In this document: one piece after another, positions 1 to 10,314 of the stretch
Layout of the letters: each line of letters opens with the position of its first letter
Position numbering within the stretch: position 1 is the first letter of the stretch
Source of the DNA: Lumbricus rubellus
Lineage: Eukaryota; Annelida; Clitellata; Crassiclitellata; Lumbricidae
DNA length: 64,000 nucleotides
Assembly: GCA_945859605.1 (NCBI GenBank)
Contig: OX243819.1
Location: 8,325,528-8,389,527, forward strand
Direction of reading: 5' to 3'
Notes under the pieces: generated by a model
Told to the model about the DNA's origin: nothing
The model's database searches: none
The model's input: the letters and a program-made list of their open reading frames with translations, nothing else
Made by a program: the position numbers and the translations under genes

Positions 1-1036
1 CCTTGAAGTACAATCTGTTCGATATTCGTTTAACATGTAGGCTATGTTATCAGGTTGCATGTTGCCTTCTCAGATTGGTTAGTAATTGCATTTTTAAAGG
101 CGCTATATAATTTGTAAACCTTTACAATAAATAACGATCATTTTTGCTGACCTAGTTTCGTCAGTCTCCGCTAAAGAATCCCTATTTGATTCAGCTAGAA
201 ACAGAACGCATTAATAAGACGTCGGTTATTATGAACACTTCCGCTTACAGACTCGGTTTCGTTTGAAGCAAAGCCGTATAATTATATGTAGCCTATATAC
301 GGCTTTGGTTTGAAGTGCTCTAATGGACTGGAACGGTGAAATTACCTCTGTGTCGGTCACTGTCGGGTAATAATATGAATCATATGCGATCTACAATGAA
401 GACATCGAAAATGAGGAGTTGGACGAAGATCAGCGAAGATGAACGGATGGAGAAGAATTCGAGAGGAAAGATGGCGGATGGATGGAGAAGGAAGTCTTGT
501 GACGGGTGGATGGAGAAGAAGATTCGTCAAAGATTCGTCAAAGATGGCGTCAAGTCTATCGGGCGCGAAAGGCGATGCGAAGGCCCGGGAAATCGACCTG
601 TGACCTCTTTGACATCGAAGCAGCATTTATAGGCTGCTGCTTCGGATGGGTCTTTGCCATACGCCGGCCGTCTCGGTGTATGGTCAAGTGTCGCGCTCAT
701 TGCTGGCTAACCTATAGCCTATGCGAATGCCATACTGGCATACAAGACGAATCCGCCGCCTGCGTCGCCATCGGTGCCAGGGTGAGTCATGCGTGTCATG
801 GATCCGTCACATGCTGTGTCATGCTTCAGCGACTGTATGCCGTGACCTTGACGCTCGGGGTCAGGAAGTCGGAGACAAGCTATAGAAACTACATCCAATG
901 TCATTATGAGCATAGTCATCTAGACATCCAGTCAGTTAATCCGTGTACAGACTGATATTTACTTTATTTAGGCAACGAGCAAATCAGCCAGAATCTAGCC
1001 AGTGAACCAACCATCCAGTATACCAGGGAACCATTG
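1..1036. other. No gene recognised (intergenic)
   Basis: Open frames up to about 150 codons exist on both strands, but none shows a recognisable domain, and they overlap in opposite directions. I see no repeat boundary or RNA gene. Confidence 0.5.
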
Positions 1037-1044
1037 AACCAAAC

Positions 1045-1295
1045 CAAGGGCGGATACAGAAATTTTGGACGGGGGGGCCAAAAAAATCTTGACACCTTGG
1101 GTCTGGGGCAAAAAAATTCGCATCCGCCCAAAAAAGTTGATGACCTTTTTTTTTTTAGTCATCCGGCCAAATTTTTGGGAAAACCATACCATTTCAGCAG
1201 CCGCTGAAACCAAATGGGGGGGGGCACGATACATGGCATTTATAAATGGGGGGGGGCCATGGCCGGATTGGCCCCCCCCCCTGGATCCGCCCCTG
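1045..1295. mobile_element. Short hAT-like non-autonomous element, family B
   Basis: A 251-bp element whose ends read CAAGGGCGGATACAG and CTGGATCCGCCCCTG, an imperfect terminal inverted repeat. The flanks are a perfect 8-bp direct repeat, AACCAAAC, at 1037-1044 and 1296-1303. The 8-bp duplication and CA(G)-type ends are typical of hAT transposons. The interior is G- and C-homopolymer rich and non-coding. Related copies are nested at 3287-3712 and 25676-26104. Confidence 0.75.
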
Positions 1296-1344
1296 AACCA
1301 AACAAGCAGTGAGTGAACCAGCCATTGTCAGTGAGTCTGCTACA

Positions 1345-1396
1345 CAGACAGACAGACAGACAGACAGATAGACAGACGGACAGACAGAAAGACAGA
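1345..1396. repeat. (GACA)n microsatellite
   Basis: About 13 imperfect GACA/GATA units. Overlapping open frames here only read the repeat. Confidence 0.9.
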
Positions 1397-1875
1397 TCAC
1401 GTACTTGCAGCGCATCATTAATAAAATGCAATGAACATTTATTTTAAATACTATTTAAAGTTTAATAAAGGGATGAATGGGAATCGATTTAGAGGGAATC
1501 TGCAGACTGTGAATTTAAGATACGATGCATAACCTAACGAAAATATGATGAATGCATAGGTCTAATTCCGGCATTCCGGCTGAAACCCGGCAAAGACAGG
1601 TCGCGAAAATGAATGCGGATCCACCCGGATAGACCTGGTCACTTTAGGCTTTCCGCCCTGCTTGAAATGTGTTGAATTGTTTGACTTTGACCAAAATGTT
1701 GACCCTCCGCCAATATACTCAATGAATCTGTCAATAAAATTCAACACAAAATGAAACTCAGGTCTACAGAAAAAGCATCACGATGTGCGTAAATGTTTAT
1801 AACTTAATCATTGCACATTAGCCTATACATTAAGTCTGATCAAATAACAATTCGTTGTGAGATCAAACGCAATCA
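1397..1875. other. No gene recognised
   Basis: AT-rich sequence with no supported frame, RNA or repeat structure. Confidence 0.4.
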
Positions 1876-2227
1876 CACTGTGACAGCGGCGCCGCCAGGA
1901 TTTTATTTCTGTACGCACAACTTGCACAAAATAATATGAAGCGAACAGCGATCGATACGAGCTTATATTCAGGGGCGGATCCCAGATTTCTGGTCAGGGG
2001 GGGCGTAAATACTACCAATCCAATCCCATATATATATATAAACATATACAGTGCTTAAAGTGTAAAAAAAGTGCCAGGACGCTGTATTGGAGGCCTAATT
2101 GGTCGTCAGTGGCGGCGCCGAAGGCGGGAAGTTGCGAGTGCCGAAGGCACGAAGCCCATCGATCCCGACTAGGGGGTCTGGGGCGGAGCCCCAGCGACCA
2201 GCGCATTTTTAGCTGTTTCGACCTTAA

Positions 2228-2697
2228 ATGGAGCCATTTTTAGGCTCTTGTTTGCCAGCTATTTGTGAACGACAAAGTCGCGAAATTTTTAAGAATAAGT
2301 CGTTTTTCAGTGTCGCAAGCTACCAGGATAACAATAAAAATCAAAATGTTATTGTAAAAGAGAAAGGTTTTGTCTTTACAGTAAGCTCCCCCAGCGGGGT
2401 CTGGGGGCGGAGACCCAGCGACCAGCGCATTTTTGGCTGTTTCGACCTTAAATGGAGCCATTTTTAGGCTCTTGTTTGCCAGCTATTTGTGAACGACAAA
2501 GTCGCGAAATTTTTAAGAATAAGTCGTTTTTCAGTGTCGCAAGCTACCAGGATAACAATAAAAATCAAAATGTTATTGTAAAAGAGAAAGGTTTTGTCTT
2601 TACAGTAAGCTCCCCCAGCGGGGTCTGGGGGCGGAGACCCAGCGACCAGCGCATTTTTGGCTCTGTCGACCTCAAATGGAGCCATTTTTAGGCAGTC
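2228..2697 (+). repeat. 224-bp tandem duplication inside the family A element
   Basis: Two adjacent, nearly identical units, the second starting at 2452. Each carries an open frame of 79 codons, with a third single copy at 24718-24957 inside family A copy 2. The same interval is also open on the minus strand, and no known domain is visible, so I treat it as a transposon-internal repeat and not a gene. Confidence 0.85.
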
Positions 2698-3116
2698 ATG
2701 GCCGGTCGTCCGTAACTGCATGGACGACGTCCATGCAATCATCGACGACCATCCTGTCCTGGTAGTGCTGGCCAAATCATAGGACGGCGTCCTGCCTCGA
2801 ATATAAGTTCCAACACGCCGTCCATGACCGTCCTGGCACACTTTAAGCCCTGTATAGCCTATATATGAAATTAGATCACGCCACACTATAATGATCCTTT
2901 TTATAGAAAATGTTGCGGAACTTAAAAAAATATATAGTTTCTCATATAAAACCACTGGTTTCCACTGAAGGTTAACAGTGAAACGATTATAAATTTTTCC
3001 GAGTAAAATATTGATAACAAACCACAGTGGGATGACGGATAAATCTATGCAAATCTAGTGTCCGGGGGTAATCTGAAACCGCTTACGGTACAAGTTACCG
3101 GGGGGTGATGTTTAGG

Positions 3117-3286
3117 AGGTGCAATTTGATACCTTTAGATCGGCATATTGCTATGCTATCGTCGTCTTGAAGCCGGAATTTTCCAGGTTCGAATCCACCT
3201 TGCCGCGTAAGGACCTTGGGCAAGTCCTTCACTCACAATTGCTCAGCGCTTCGGCCGGAGTAGAGAGCTTGAAGGGGCGCTATAAC
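3117..3286 (+). mobile_element. Truncated tRNA-derived SINE inside family A copy 1
   Basis: Contains a pol III B-box-like GGTTCGAATCC at 3187-3197, followed by a central block (ACCTTGGGCAAGTCC) and a tail GGCGCTATAAC shared with the complete SINE at 56574-56792. The tail is split by the family B element and resumes at 3713. The same arrangement occurs at 25510-25675. Confidence 0.75.
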
Positions 3287-3712
3287 CAGTGGCGGATCCA
3301 GAACTCTTCCAGGGGGGGGGCAAAAATCTTAGAACCTGGGATAGGACAGGTGAAACAAATTTTGAAATTTGGTTGTTGGTCGAAAATAAATAGGGGTCAG
3401 TCTTTGGCTGAAGTACTTTTCATCCGCCAAAAAAGTTGATGAGGTTTTTTTTAGTCATCTGCCAAAAATTTTTTTGGAGAAAATCAAACCATTTCATCTG
3501 CCAAAAAAGTTGATGACCTTTTTTTTACTCCTCCACTTGAAAACCGACTGGGGGACCACGTCCCATGCCATTTTCCGAATAGGGGGGGGGCAATGTGCCA
3601 TTACACCTAGCCTATATGCATATTGCTAATTTCATACCAAATGGGGGGGCCACGTCCCATGGCAGTTTTAAATTGGGGGCCATGGCCGGATTGCCCCCTG
3701 GACCCGCCCCTG
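3287..3712 (+). mobile_element. hAT-like family B element nested in the SINE
   Basis: Ends CAGTGGCGGATCC and GGACCCGCCCCTG form an imperfect inverted repeat. Flanks GCTATAAC and GCTATAAA are a near-perfect 8-bp duplication of the SINE tail. The interior is non-coding, with G runs and repeated CCGCCAAAAAAGTTGATGA blocks. Confidence 0.75.
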
Positions 3713-3932
3713 GCTATAAAAAGTGCACATAAAAGCACATACAAACAAAAATTAAATTTAAAAATGTTTTAACGGTTTTACATCCAGGAATCCCAGGATC
3801 CATAGACCTCTAGGGCCTAGACGGCTATAAGACGCTCAATGCCAAGATGGCTCTCTATTAGAGTGTAAGTAAGTAAGAAAGTAAGTATATTCTATAGATT
3901 ATAAAATTTCAATAAGCGGGTTCACCATCTCA

Positions 3933-4107
3933 GTGACCTTTCGTGTGCGCGTGCGCAGTAGTCAAGGTCACTACACAATAGACGGTGTATTAGATAAAGA
4001 TTGCAAATTCGCAATGCGCTAGTCATTAAGTTTCGGAACTTTTGGTATATACACCATCTATTGTAGTGGTGGCCTTGACTACTGCGCACGCGCACTCGAA
4101 AGGTCAC
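3933..4107. mobile_element. Fold-back MITE nested in family A copy 1
   Basis: About 175 bp. The outer arms, starting GTGACCTTTCGTGTGCGCGT and ending in its inverse, pair over roughly 55 bases with few mismatches. The matching place in copy 2 (about 26319-26335) lacks it, so it arrived after the two copies separated. Confidence 0.8.
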
Positions 4108-4212
4108 TCGCTTATAATAAATTTACAATTTGTGGGAAAAAATTTTTTTTGCCTTTCCGCGCTGTACGCACTTGCGTAAGTGCGTACGCCTAACGGCGCC
4201 CCTGCACTGTGA

Positions 4213-5090
4213 ACATCTGGCCGCCTAAAAGTATAAGTTCATAAGTTGTACAATAGTGTCAATATAATTTTATTCGCAAAGCATATTGATCCATGCAGCG
4301 CGACTCTCCTTGCATCATACATCATGCATGCATTGGTCCTTCGCAAAACAAAACAAAATGCGCGCGAACCATTTATAAATGTGCATCTGAATGTACTAAA
4401 CAAAGCTCTCGTGCCTCTCGTCAACGGCAAAAATCCAATAGGCTATCTACAATTAAATTGCTACCGCTATAATTATAAATAAGTAGCCTAGGTCTATAGT
4501 AACTTATAAGACACCGATGACTAATACTCAAGAATGAACTAACTGCACGATGGGGCGCCAAAGAGAATCCGTGTAGTTAGGTGAATATTCCGAAGATAGT
4601 TAAGCCTACTTCGGTACGCGTTGAGAGCCTGCAGAGAGTGAGGATATTAAAGACTATTCATGTGCTTAAAATGTAGAACAATAATTGCCTGAACGCCCCA
4701 TACCTTTCCAGGTTGTGCTGCAGGCCTAACAAATTACACAACGTCGTTCAGATTAATTTTGAAAATCACAGTTTAGAGAAAAATCAAGGAGAGGGTTACG
4801 AAGTCTACAGGGTGACTTTATCCGATGGTACTTTTTCATTGAGCCACTCTGTAGGTGCAGGCATGCAGACAAACAGAAAGGGACCGTTAATTAAATTAAT
4901 ATGTCTATGATCATAAAATGTTCTGTAGACAATAATATTAAAGAATCTGTAGATCTAATGTTTTTTAAGCGTCAAACTTTGCTGATACTTTGCGGATAGT
5001 CAGCACATTTTATAAGCTAATTAAAGGAACTGCCAAAATAAAAGACGCAGGGTAAGTTGTACGCGTTGAGCTGCAAAGAACCTCTGCCAT
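4213..5090. other. No gene recognised
   Basis: Short frames only; nothing resembling a domain and no repeat boundary seen. Confidence 0.4.
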
Positions 5091-5094
5091 TTAA

Positions 5095-5167
5095 CCCTTT
5101 AATGCCGGAGGGTATACGATTTCCCATACCATTTACTACGGTATACTACCATCTCGGCATTAAAGGG
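5095..5167. mobile_element. piggyBac-type MITE with TTAA target sites
   Basis: A 73-bp element bounded by TTAA at 5091-5094 and 5168-5171. Its ends, CCCTTTAATGCCG and the exact inverse CGGCATTAAAGGG, form a 13-bp perfect inverted repeat. A TTAA duplication with ends starting CCC is the piggyBac signature. A decayed relative is at 50260-50321. Confidence 0.85.
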
Positions 5168-5245
5168 TTAAAGTCGCCCATGTGCGCGACTCAGCAGGAA
5201 ATAGTTTTGGATCATTCCTATGATCCTTCCAATTATTTTACACTT

Positions 5246-5251
5246 TTTATT
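5246..5251 (-). terminator. Tbx20: Candidate polyadenylation signal for Tbx20
   Basis: AATAAA on the minus strand, 434 bases beyond the predicted stop codon. It is the first canonical hexamer I noticed downstream. No transcript evidence is available from sequence alone. Confidence 0.35.
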
Positions 5252-5684
5252 TGTTACTAATAGGCCTGTGTATGTTTTACTAAGAGTGGCTTTGCTGTTT
5301 ATGAGCCATCCATATAGGCTTATAGGCTATTTGGAATTGAACACGCACGGGAATTGCCAGACTATCTGCTAAATACGAAATTTAACTTCAATTTGTCATA
5401 ATAATGTTACTGTAACATTGTTACATAGGCCTAATTATTGTTATGACTGAATTTTGCCATGGTCGATTTTATCACGCGATTTTTGTCAGTGAGTATATCC
5501 TATATTATAATGTAAAGTGAATTCATAAAAAATTAGGACAAAGCAACCAACGACTTTGTGATGAGACTCATCATGACCGACTTCCAATATTATCCTGATG
5601 AGCACATTGCACGTGTTGTTTATATTCAGCTGTGGATCTGTGAAAGAGTCGCCACAATTAAATCTCAAAGATCATCATTCTTAA

Positions 5685-6406
5685 TTAATTTGTCGTCGTT
5701 GTCGATTCCTTGCGCTGCGTCGTCGTCGTCGTCGTTGTCGTTGTATGGCATTCTGCAGCAGTCCTGCTGCTCGCCACCATCATCTGCTGCATCAGCAGTC
5801 TGTCATGATGATGATGGGAGGATTCAGCGGCTGGAAGAGCGCTGGTGGTGGCACTGGCTGCTGCGACGTATGGTCGATACCGATGAGGATGAGGATGAGG
5901 ATGAGGAGGAGGAGGAGGAGGGCGGCTAATGGGAGAGAGACGGGGAGGAGGGGAGAAGGAGGAGAACAAGGACGAAGAGGTGATGGGGGATGAGGAGGAA
6001 GGGCCTCCTGCTCTGCTTCTGTCGGGGGTCCTTCTGGAAACGAGGTCTCCAGTGGTAGACACCGACGGAGAAACTGCATCGGGCGTCGATGTAAGAGGAG
6101 GATGCACGGGCTCAAGCGGAGGAGGGGCACGGGCTGCTGCTGCTGCTGCTGCTGCTGAATGGAGGGGCATCGCTGAAGGATGCTGCTGGATGCGCAACAG
6201 GTTGTTGTAGAGAGAATAGATGTAGCTGCTGGCAAGCAGGTTGTTGTAGGATGATAACGACGCCGCCATGTTGGACGATGACGAAGTGGGCGGAGTTCTC
6301 GTCAGCGAATCAGGTAGCAGCATCTTTGCCAACGTCAGAGCATTGTGATGACGTGGACGAGCGGACTCTGCTGCCGCTCCTCCTCGACGATGAAGAAGAA
6401 AGTCGT
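5685..6406 (-). CDS. Tbx20: Tbx20 exon 7 (C-terminal, stop codon)
   Basis: The acceptor TTTGCAG precedes 6406. The exon starts with two bases completing a codon split in phase 1, which matches the exon 6 donor. It encodes residues 701-939 and ends TAA at 5685-5687. Composition is low complexity: a nine-residue alanine run, proline-rich stretches, HPHPHPH, a Ser-rich stretch and a run of nine threonines near the end. A segment around SYNNLLASSYIYSLYNNLL looks the least simple and may be a functional motif. No T-box residues lie here, so the assignment rests on phase, splice site and position. Confidence 0.75.
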
Positions 6407-6685
6407 CTGCAAATGAGAAAAATCAATAATAATAATAACAATAATAATAATAATAGTAATTATTATTATTATTATTTTTATTCGACGTTTTCTAAAATTC
6501 CGAGATGCTTCTGACGTTTCTCGGTTGCAGACAGTACCCCTTCATCTTATGTTCTTCCCTGCCATGCATTGTCTTTGACTCGACAAAGCTTAGACTTCTA
6601 TAGAGGACCAGTTTCATTGTCAACATTAAGAAAGGACGGGGCTTAAAACTTAAAAGCGACCATCTAATTTGCAACACCTATACAC

Positions 6686-6920
6686 ATAGGCGTACGAGAC
6701 GGAGGGTCCATGCAGGGGGAGAATGCCTCCCCAATTTCGGGCAAGTCTGTTTTTCGGGCAAGTAGACCCGGGAAAATACGAAAAAATTGTATTTTTCACG
6801 ACCTATTTCAACTTTTTTTGTATGGGAAAAATAGTATTTCCCACCACGAGATTTATTTTTCGGGCATAAGTAAAATCTTTTACCCCCCCCCCCCCCCGCT
6901 GAAATCTCCCGTACGCCAAT
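6686..6920. mobile_element. MITE with ATAGGCGTACG inverted ends (family C)
   Basis: The left end ATAGGCGTACGAGA and the right end ending CTCCCGTACGCCAATGCCTAT are inverse-related. The interior carries a long C run and CGGGCAAG blocks. Relatives are at 9389-9573 and 35945-36178. It sits in Tbx20 intron 6. Confidence 0.6.
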
Positions 6921-7122
6921 GCCTATATATACATGTGAAGAATAAGATGCATAAGAAAACAAAACTGGTGAAAGAAATAGAAGGAGTTTGTCTCCTTCAG
7001 AATAGCTTTAGGAGGCAGTCATAACCTGATATACTGCAGAACTAATGATTCCTTGCATAACAAGGCTATATATGTTAAATATATCATAGGTATGCGAATA
7101 TTATTACTATCTTGCGACAAAC

Positions 7123-7334
7123 CTCCTCGCGTATCGAACGCTGATTTATAATCAACAGGTGGTTGCTGCTTCTGCGAGGATCCATTCAGGATGGAATGAT
7201 GCTGAAAGAAGATGTTGTCATAGCAACCGCTGTCTCCTCCGTAGGGATGCAGACTGTACTGGAGCAAGGCACTGGGATGAGGCGGATGATGATGAGGAAG
7301 AGGAGGATTTGACTGATGTACGTAAATGACATCC
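7123..7334 (-). CDS. Tbx20: Tbx20 exon 6
   Basis: The acceptor TGTAACAG precedes the exon. Its first base completes an Arg codon split in phase 2, in agreement with exon 5. The donor is GAG|GTTTGT, leaving phase 1 for exon 7. It encodes residues 630-699, starting DVIYVHQSN and including a His/Pro-rich stretch and LHPYGGDSGCYDN. A slightly later acceptor (CATCAG at 7319) would shift frame and hit a stop, so it was not chosen. Confidence 0.75.
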
Positions 7335-7462
7335 CTGTTACAACACAGCCGACAATCAAGACAGGCATATAACGATTGCGCAGAATGACAATGAAGTAAG
7401 CTTACAAGCCTGCCTGCGTTCACCATTGGTAACATGTCATTGTCTTAAGGATATATAGAACA

Positions 7463-7506
7463 GCCTTTCCCAAAGTGGGTTCCGTGGAACCCAGGGGTTC
7501 CGCGAT
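7463..7506. mobile_element. hAT-type terminal fragment
   Basis: AAAGTGGGTTCCGTGGAACC followed by CAGGGGTTCCGCG resembles ends of Charlie/Zaphod-like hAT elements as I recall them. Only one end is present. Intron 5 of Tbx20. Confidence 0.4.
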
Positions 7507-7659
7507 AAGTTGTAAATAAAAGAAATTTTAGTGATCAATTTTACTGAATTAGGTAGGCCTATATGTTTCTGACAGCTTTTGAAAATGCGCTAAAAGTTTG
7601 AAACAGCATCACGATCCACGAGTCCTGATTTTCAAAACAGTATAGACAAAGTGTGAGAG

Positions 7660-7741
7660 TGAGAGATAGACGGACAGACGGACAGACGGACAGACGGACA
7701 GACGGACAGACACAGAGACAGGCAGACAGAGAACGATATGA

Positions 7742-7805
<64 letters not shown>
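7660..7805. repeat. (GACAGACG)n then (TA)n compound microsatellite
   Basis: About 75 bases of GACAGACG units are followed by about 31 TA units, ending 31 bases from the 3' end of Tbx20 exon 5, on its intron 5 side. Confidence 0.95.
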
Positions 7806-7808
<3 letters not shown>

Positions 7809-7836
7809 AGGGTTGCACTATATATATTATGTTTAC

Positions 7837-7910
7837 CTGTCTTCGCTGAGTCGAGATGAATCTCTGAAACCTTTAGCGAATGGATTGCTGTCAATTTTTA
7901 ATTTCGTTAT
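7837..7910 (-). CDS. Tbx20: Tbx20 exon 5 (C-terminal end of T-box)
   Basis: A 74-nt exon between acceptor TTTCAACAG and donor GACAG|GTAAAC. It encodes ITKLKIDSNPFAKGF followed by RDSSRLSED, nearly invariant in Tbx20, and ends in phase 2 (AG). KLKIDSNPFAKGFRD is the C-terminal helix region of the T-box that reaches into the minor groove in solved T-box structures. This exon was too short to appear as an open frame of its own. Confidence 0.93.
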
Positions 7911-8429
7911 CTGTTGAAAAACAAAAACTCGTCGTCAGATAATTTATAATCAAACAATGGACGATCAGCTGCAGAGAAATTTACAATCAGAATAATTATT
8001 TATCATTTTCCCAATTTCATCATTTTCTCAACTCAATACATCTGTCTTAAGGCATATCCTATACACAGCAAACAATTATATGCTTAGAATCTTAAGGATA
8101 AGTTTATATCAATAGTAATCATTATTCAGTGAAAGAAAGGAATAAATTTGAAGGAAAGAAGGAAGGGATGAAAAGAATGATCGAATTTCAGCCAGTTGTG
8201 GATAATTGCAGCCATGGCTATGAAAAAAATGTCATTGCAGTTCCAACTTCGTATATTCAGATATCACAGAATCGTCTGCAGCCATATTTGCAGCCAGACA
8301 TAAACGAAGTGGCTTTGGTCAGTTTGGTGCCGAATATGGGTTGATGGATGCCTTGTGAAATAGATGCATTAATTAATAACACTAACGATGATGATAATAA
8401 AAAATATATAATAAATAATTAAATAATAA

Positions 8430-8690
8430 TAAAAGCAGCAGTAGTAGTGCAATTGTAGTAGTGGTATTAGTAGCCTATATAGTGGTGGTGGTTGTAGTTT
8501 TAGTAGTAGGCCCTAGTACTAGTATAGTATAGTAGCAGCGGCGGCGGCAGCAGCAGTAGCAGTAGCAATAGTTGTAATAGTAGTAGTAGCAGTAGCAGCA
8601 GTAGTAGCCTACTGCGGTAATGTTTGTAGCAGCAGCAGCAACAGCTGCAGTTGTAGTAGTGGTGGTGGTGGTAGTAGTAATATTATTTTA
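8430..8690. repeat. Imperfect (TAG/CAG)n trinucleotide tract
   Basis: Mixed GTA/GCA/GTG trinucleotides over about 260 bases in Tbx20 intron 4, near exon 4. No supported frame. Confidence 0.8.
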
Positions 8691-8936
8691 AAATATCAGA
8701 AATAATAATAATATAAAAAGCGTAATAACAATACAGCAATAATAGCAATAGCCTAATCATAATAATCTCCAATAGTTTTTCAACTTCTGTGGTATCATTA
8801 AACAAAGTAACAGCGTATATAATTTAACTGTGTCGCCCGATGCACTACAAGTGCGTGGAAAGACTAAGGTCTAAGCCTCTAAGCCTCTAAGGTAAGTTAC
8901 ATAATTTAAAATATTAATAATGTCTTGCTGACGAAC

Positions 8937-9091
8937 CAGTTGATTCTGATAAGCCGTGACAGCGATGAACACCGTTTCTGTGAAGATGAAAATCTTCGAT
9001 TCGTCTTTAGTCGTCGATGCAGGGAGCGAAGGGGGCGCTGGTCCACCGCCGTGCTCCATGGGACGATGGCCCAACTTGTCCGTTCCTCCCA

Positions 9092-9123
<32 letters not shown>

Positions 9124-9194
9124 GGAATGTCTATCTTCTTCTTCGTCGTCAACCGAATGCGTGGCTGGTATTTATGCATTGAATTCAAGATGAT
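8937..9194 (-). CDS. Tbx20: Tbx20 exon 4 (T-box, with polyglutamine insertion)
   Basis: The acceptor TTTGTTGTAG precedes ATCATCTTGAAT and the donor is CAACTG|GTTCGT. Both ends are phase 0. It encodes residues 519-604: IILNSMHKYQPRI at the start and IFTETVFIAVTAYQNQL at the end, both core T-box strands. Between them, residues 539-585 are an insertion with ten CAG-type Gln (9093-9122), then Gly/Pro-rich sequence. In vertebrate Tbx20 this loop is about 16 residues as I recall it; here it is nearly 50. Flanking conserved residues stay in frame, so the domain is expanded and not broken. Confidence 0.93.
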
Positions 9195-9239
9195 CTACAA
9201 CAAAAGAAGTCATGCAGGAGAATGCGAATAAAGAAAAGA

Positions 9240-9385
9240 ACTAAAGAAGAAAAGAAAAAAGGAAATAATAATATTATTAGGAAGAAGAAGAAGAAGAAAA
9301 ATGAAAAATGAAGAATGCAGAAGACGATGACGACTGAGAAAAAAAGAAGACGATGAAGAAGATGAAAATGAAGATGACGATCATC
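9240..9385. repeat. Purine-rich (GAA)n tract
   Basis: GAAGAAGAA-type sequence, nearly pyrimidine-free on the plus strand, in Tbx20 intron 3. Confidence 0.8.
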
Positions 9386-9388
9386 TAT

Positions 9389-9573
9389 AGGCGTACGGGA
9401 GATTTCAGCAGTGTGGGGGGGGGGGCAAAGATTGAACTTCTGCCCGAAAAATATATCCGGGGAAAAGGTTGACCACCTTTTTTTAGTCGTTCGGGGCTGT
9501 GTTTGCCCAAAAAACCAGACTTGCACGAAAGTTGGGGGAGCATTTGCCCCCCTGGACCTCCGCCTCGTATGCC
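9389..9573. mobile_element. MITE, family C
   Basis: The left end ATAGGCGTACGGGAGATTTC and the degraded inverse right end (CCGCCTCGTATGCCTAT) match the element at 6686-6920. G-run interior. Confidence 0.55.
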
Positions 9574-9983
9574 TATTTCCTATGATGACAGTGGTGACGA
9601 AAAATTAAGAAGAAGAAGAAGACATTATTTTCTTAGCCTCGGCATAAGATGATGAGTTTCCATTCTTCTACACCGCTTGATCTGCCAACCGACAATGTAT
9701 ATACCAATGTAGCCTATTCATGATCACAATTATAGCCGTGCCATTAATTAAGTAACGTGCATGAGAGGCAATGATGACAATGCTAACTCGACTGCTCTAT
9801 TAAAATATAGCCTAGACCTCTCGATGAAAAATGAATTATTGGTTGCTATAGATTTAAACACAAATAGTACCAGTCTATATATATATATACTTTTGTACGG
9901 AAAGGGACGATTTTAGTTTTCATCATAAATTATTTTTAATATAATTTAAAGTTAAAGAATCCATCTTCAGATTGAATGCTTAC

Positions 9984-10257
9984 GTGTCCGCTTTTGTCGA
10001 GCATGTTATTCGTGAGTTTGATCTTTTCGAAGGAGACGGCTTGCTTGAGGAGTTGGTCGCCCGTGAAGGGTGAGTCTGGGTGGACGTAGGTCCGGTTGGG
10101 CAGCGGTGGGTCAGCCTTACCAGCGACCAGCCACGATGACCGATGGTAGGCGTATCTGTAGCGCTTGTTGTCCACGGGAACGATGTCCATGAGCACGGCA
10201 TATCTGGCGTCAGGGTCGAGGCCTGAGAAACTGACTCTGAGCGTCGGAAACATTCGC
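9984..10257 (-). CDS. Tbx20: Tbx20 exon 3 (T-box core)
   Basis: The acceptor GATTTTTCAG leaves a first base that completes an Arg codon. The donor CGGACAC|GTAAGC is phase 0. It encodes residues 428-518, including [40 protein letters not shown] and [15 protein letters not shown]. These are the most conserved DNA-binding core segments of T-box proteins, and [15 protein letters not shown] is diagnostic of Tbx20-class proteins. No substitutions at obviously invariant positions. Confidence 0.96.
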
Positions 10258-10314
10258 CTGAAAAATCATCAGTGTTGTTATTGAGACAACCTAATTGTAA
10301 AAAATGTATTGATA

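Larger units (their letters stand above)
1884..4204 (+). mobile_element. hAT-like non-autonomous element, family A, copy 1 (with nested insertions)
   Basis: A 2321-bp element. The left end reads CAGCGGCGCCGCCAGG and the right end is its imperfect inverse, CTAACGGCGCCCCTG. It is flanked by a perfect 8-bp duplication, CACTGTGA, at 1876-1883 and 4205-4212, the hAT hallmark. No transposase is visible. The interior contains a 224-bp tandem duplication, a truncated tRNA-derived SINE, a family B element at 3287-3712 and a fold-back element at 3933-4107. Copies 2 and 3 are at 24315-26419 and 40170-41631. Superfamily assignment rests on ends and duplication length, not on protein. Confidence 0.85.

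Noticed and set aside
336..955. Overlapping frames of 89-149 codons near the left end as a gene
   Set aside because: They run on both strands, lack a recognisable domain and have no convincing splice or start context.
7186..7334. Alternative Tbx20 exon 6 acceptor at CATCAG (7319)
   Set aside because: It puts the exon in a frame that stops at once, whereas the acceptor before 7334 keeps a long frame and correct phase.
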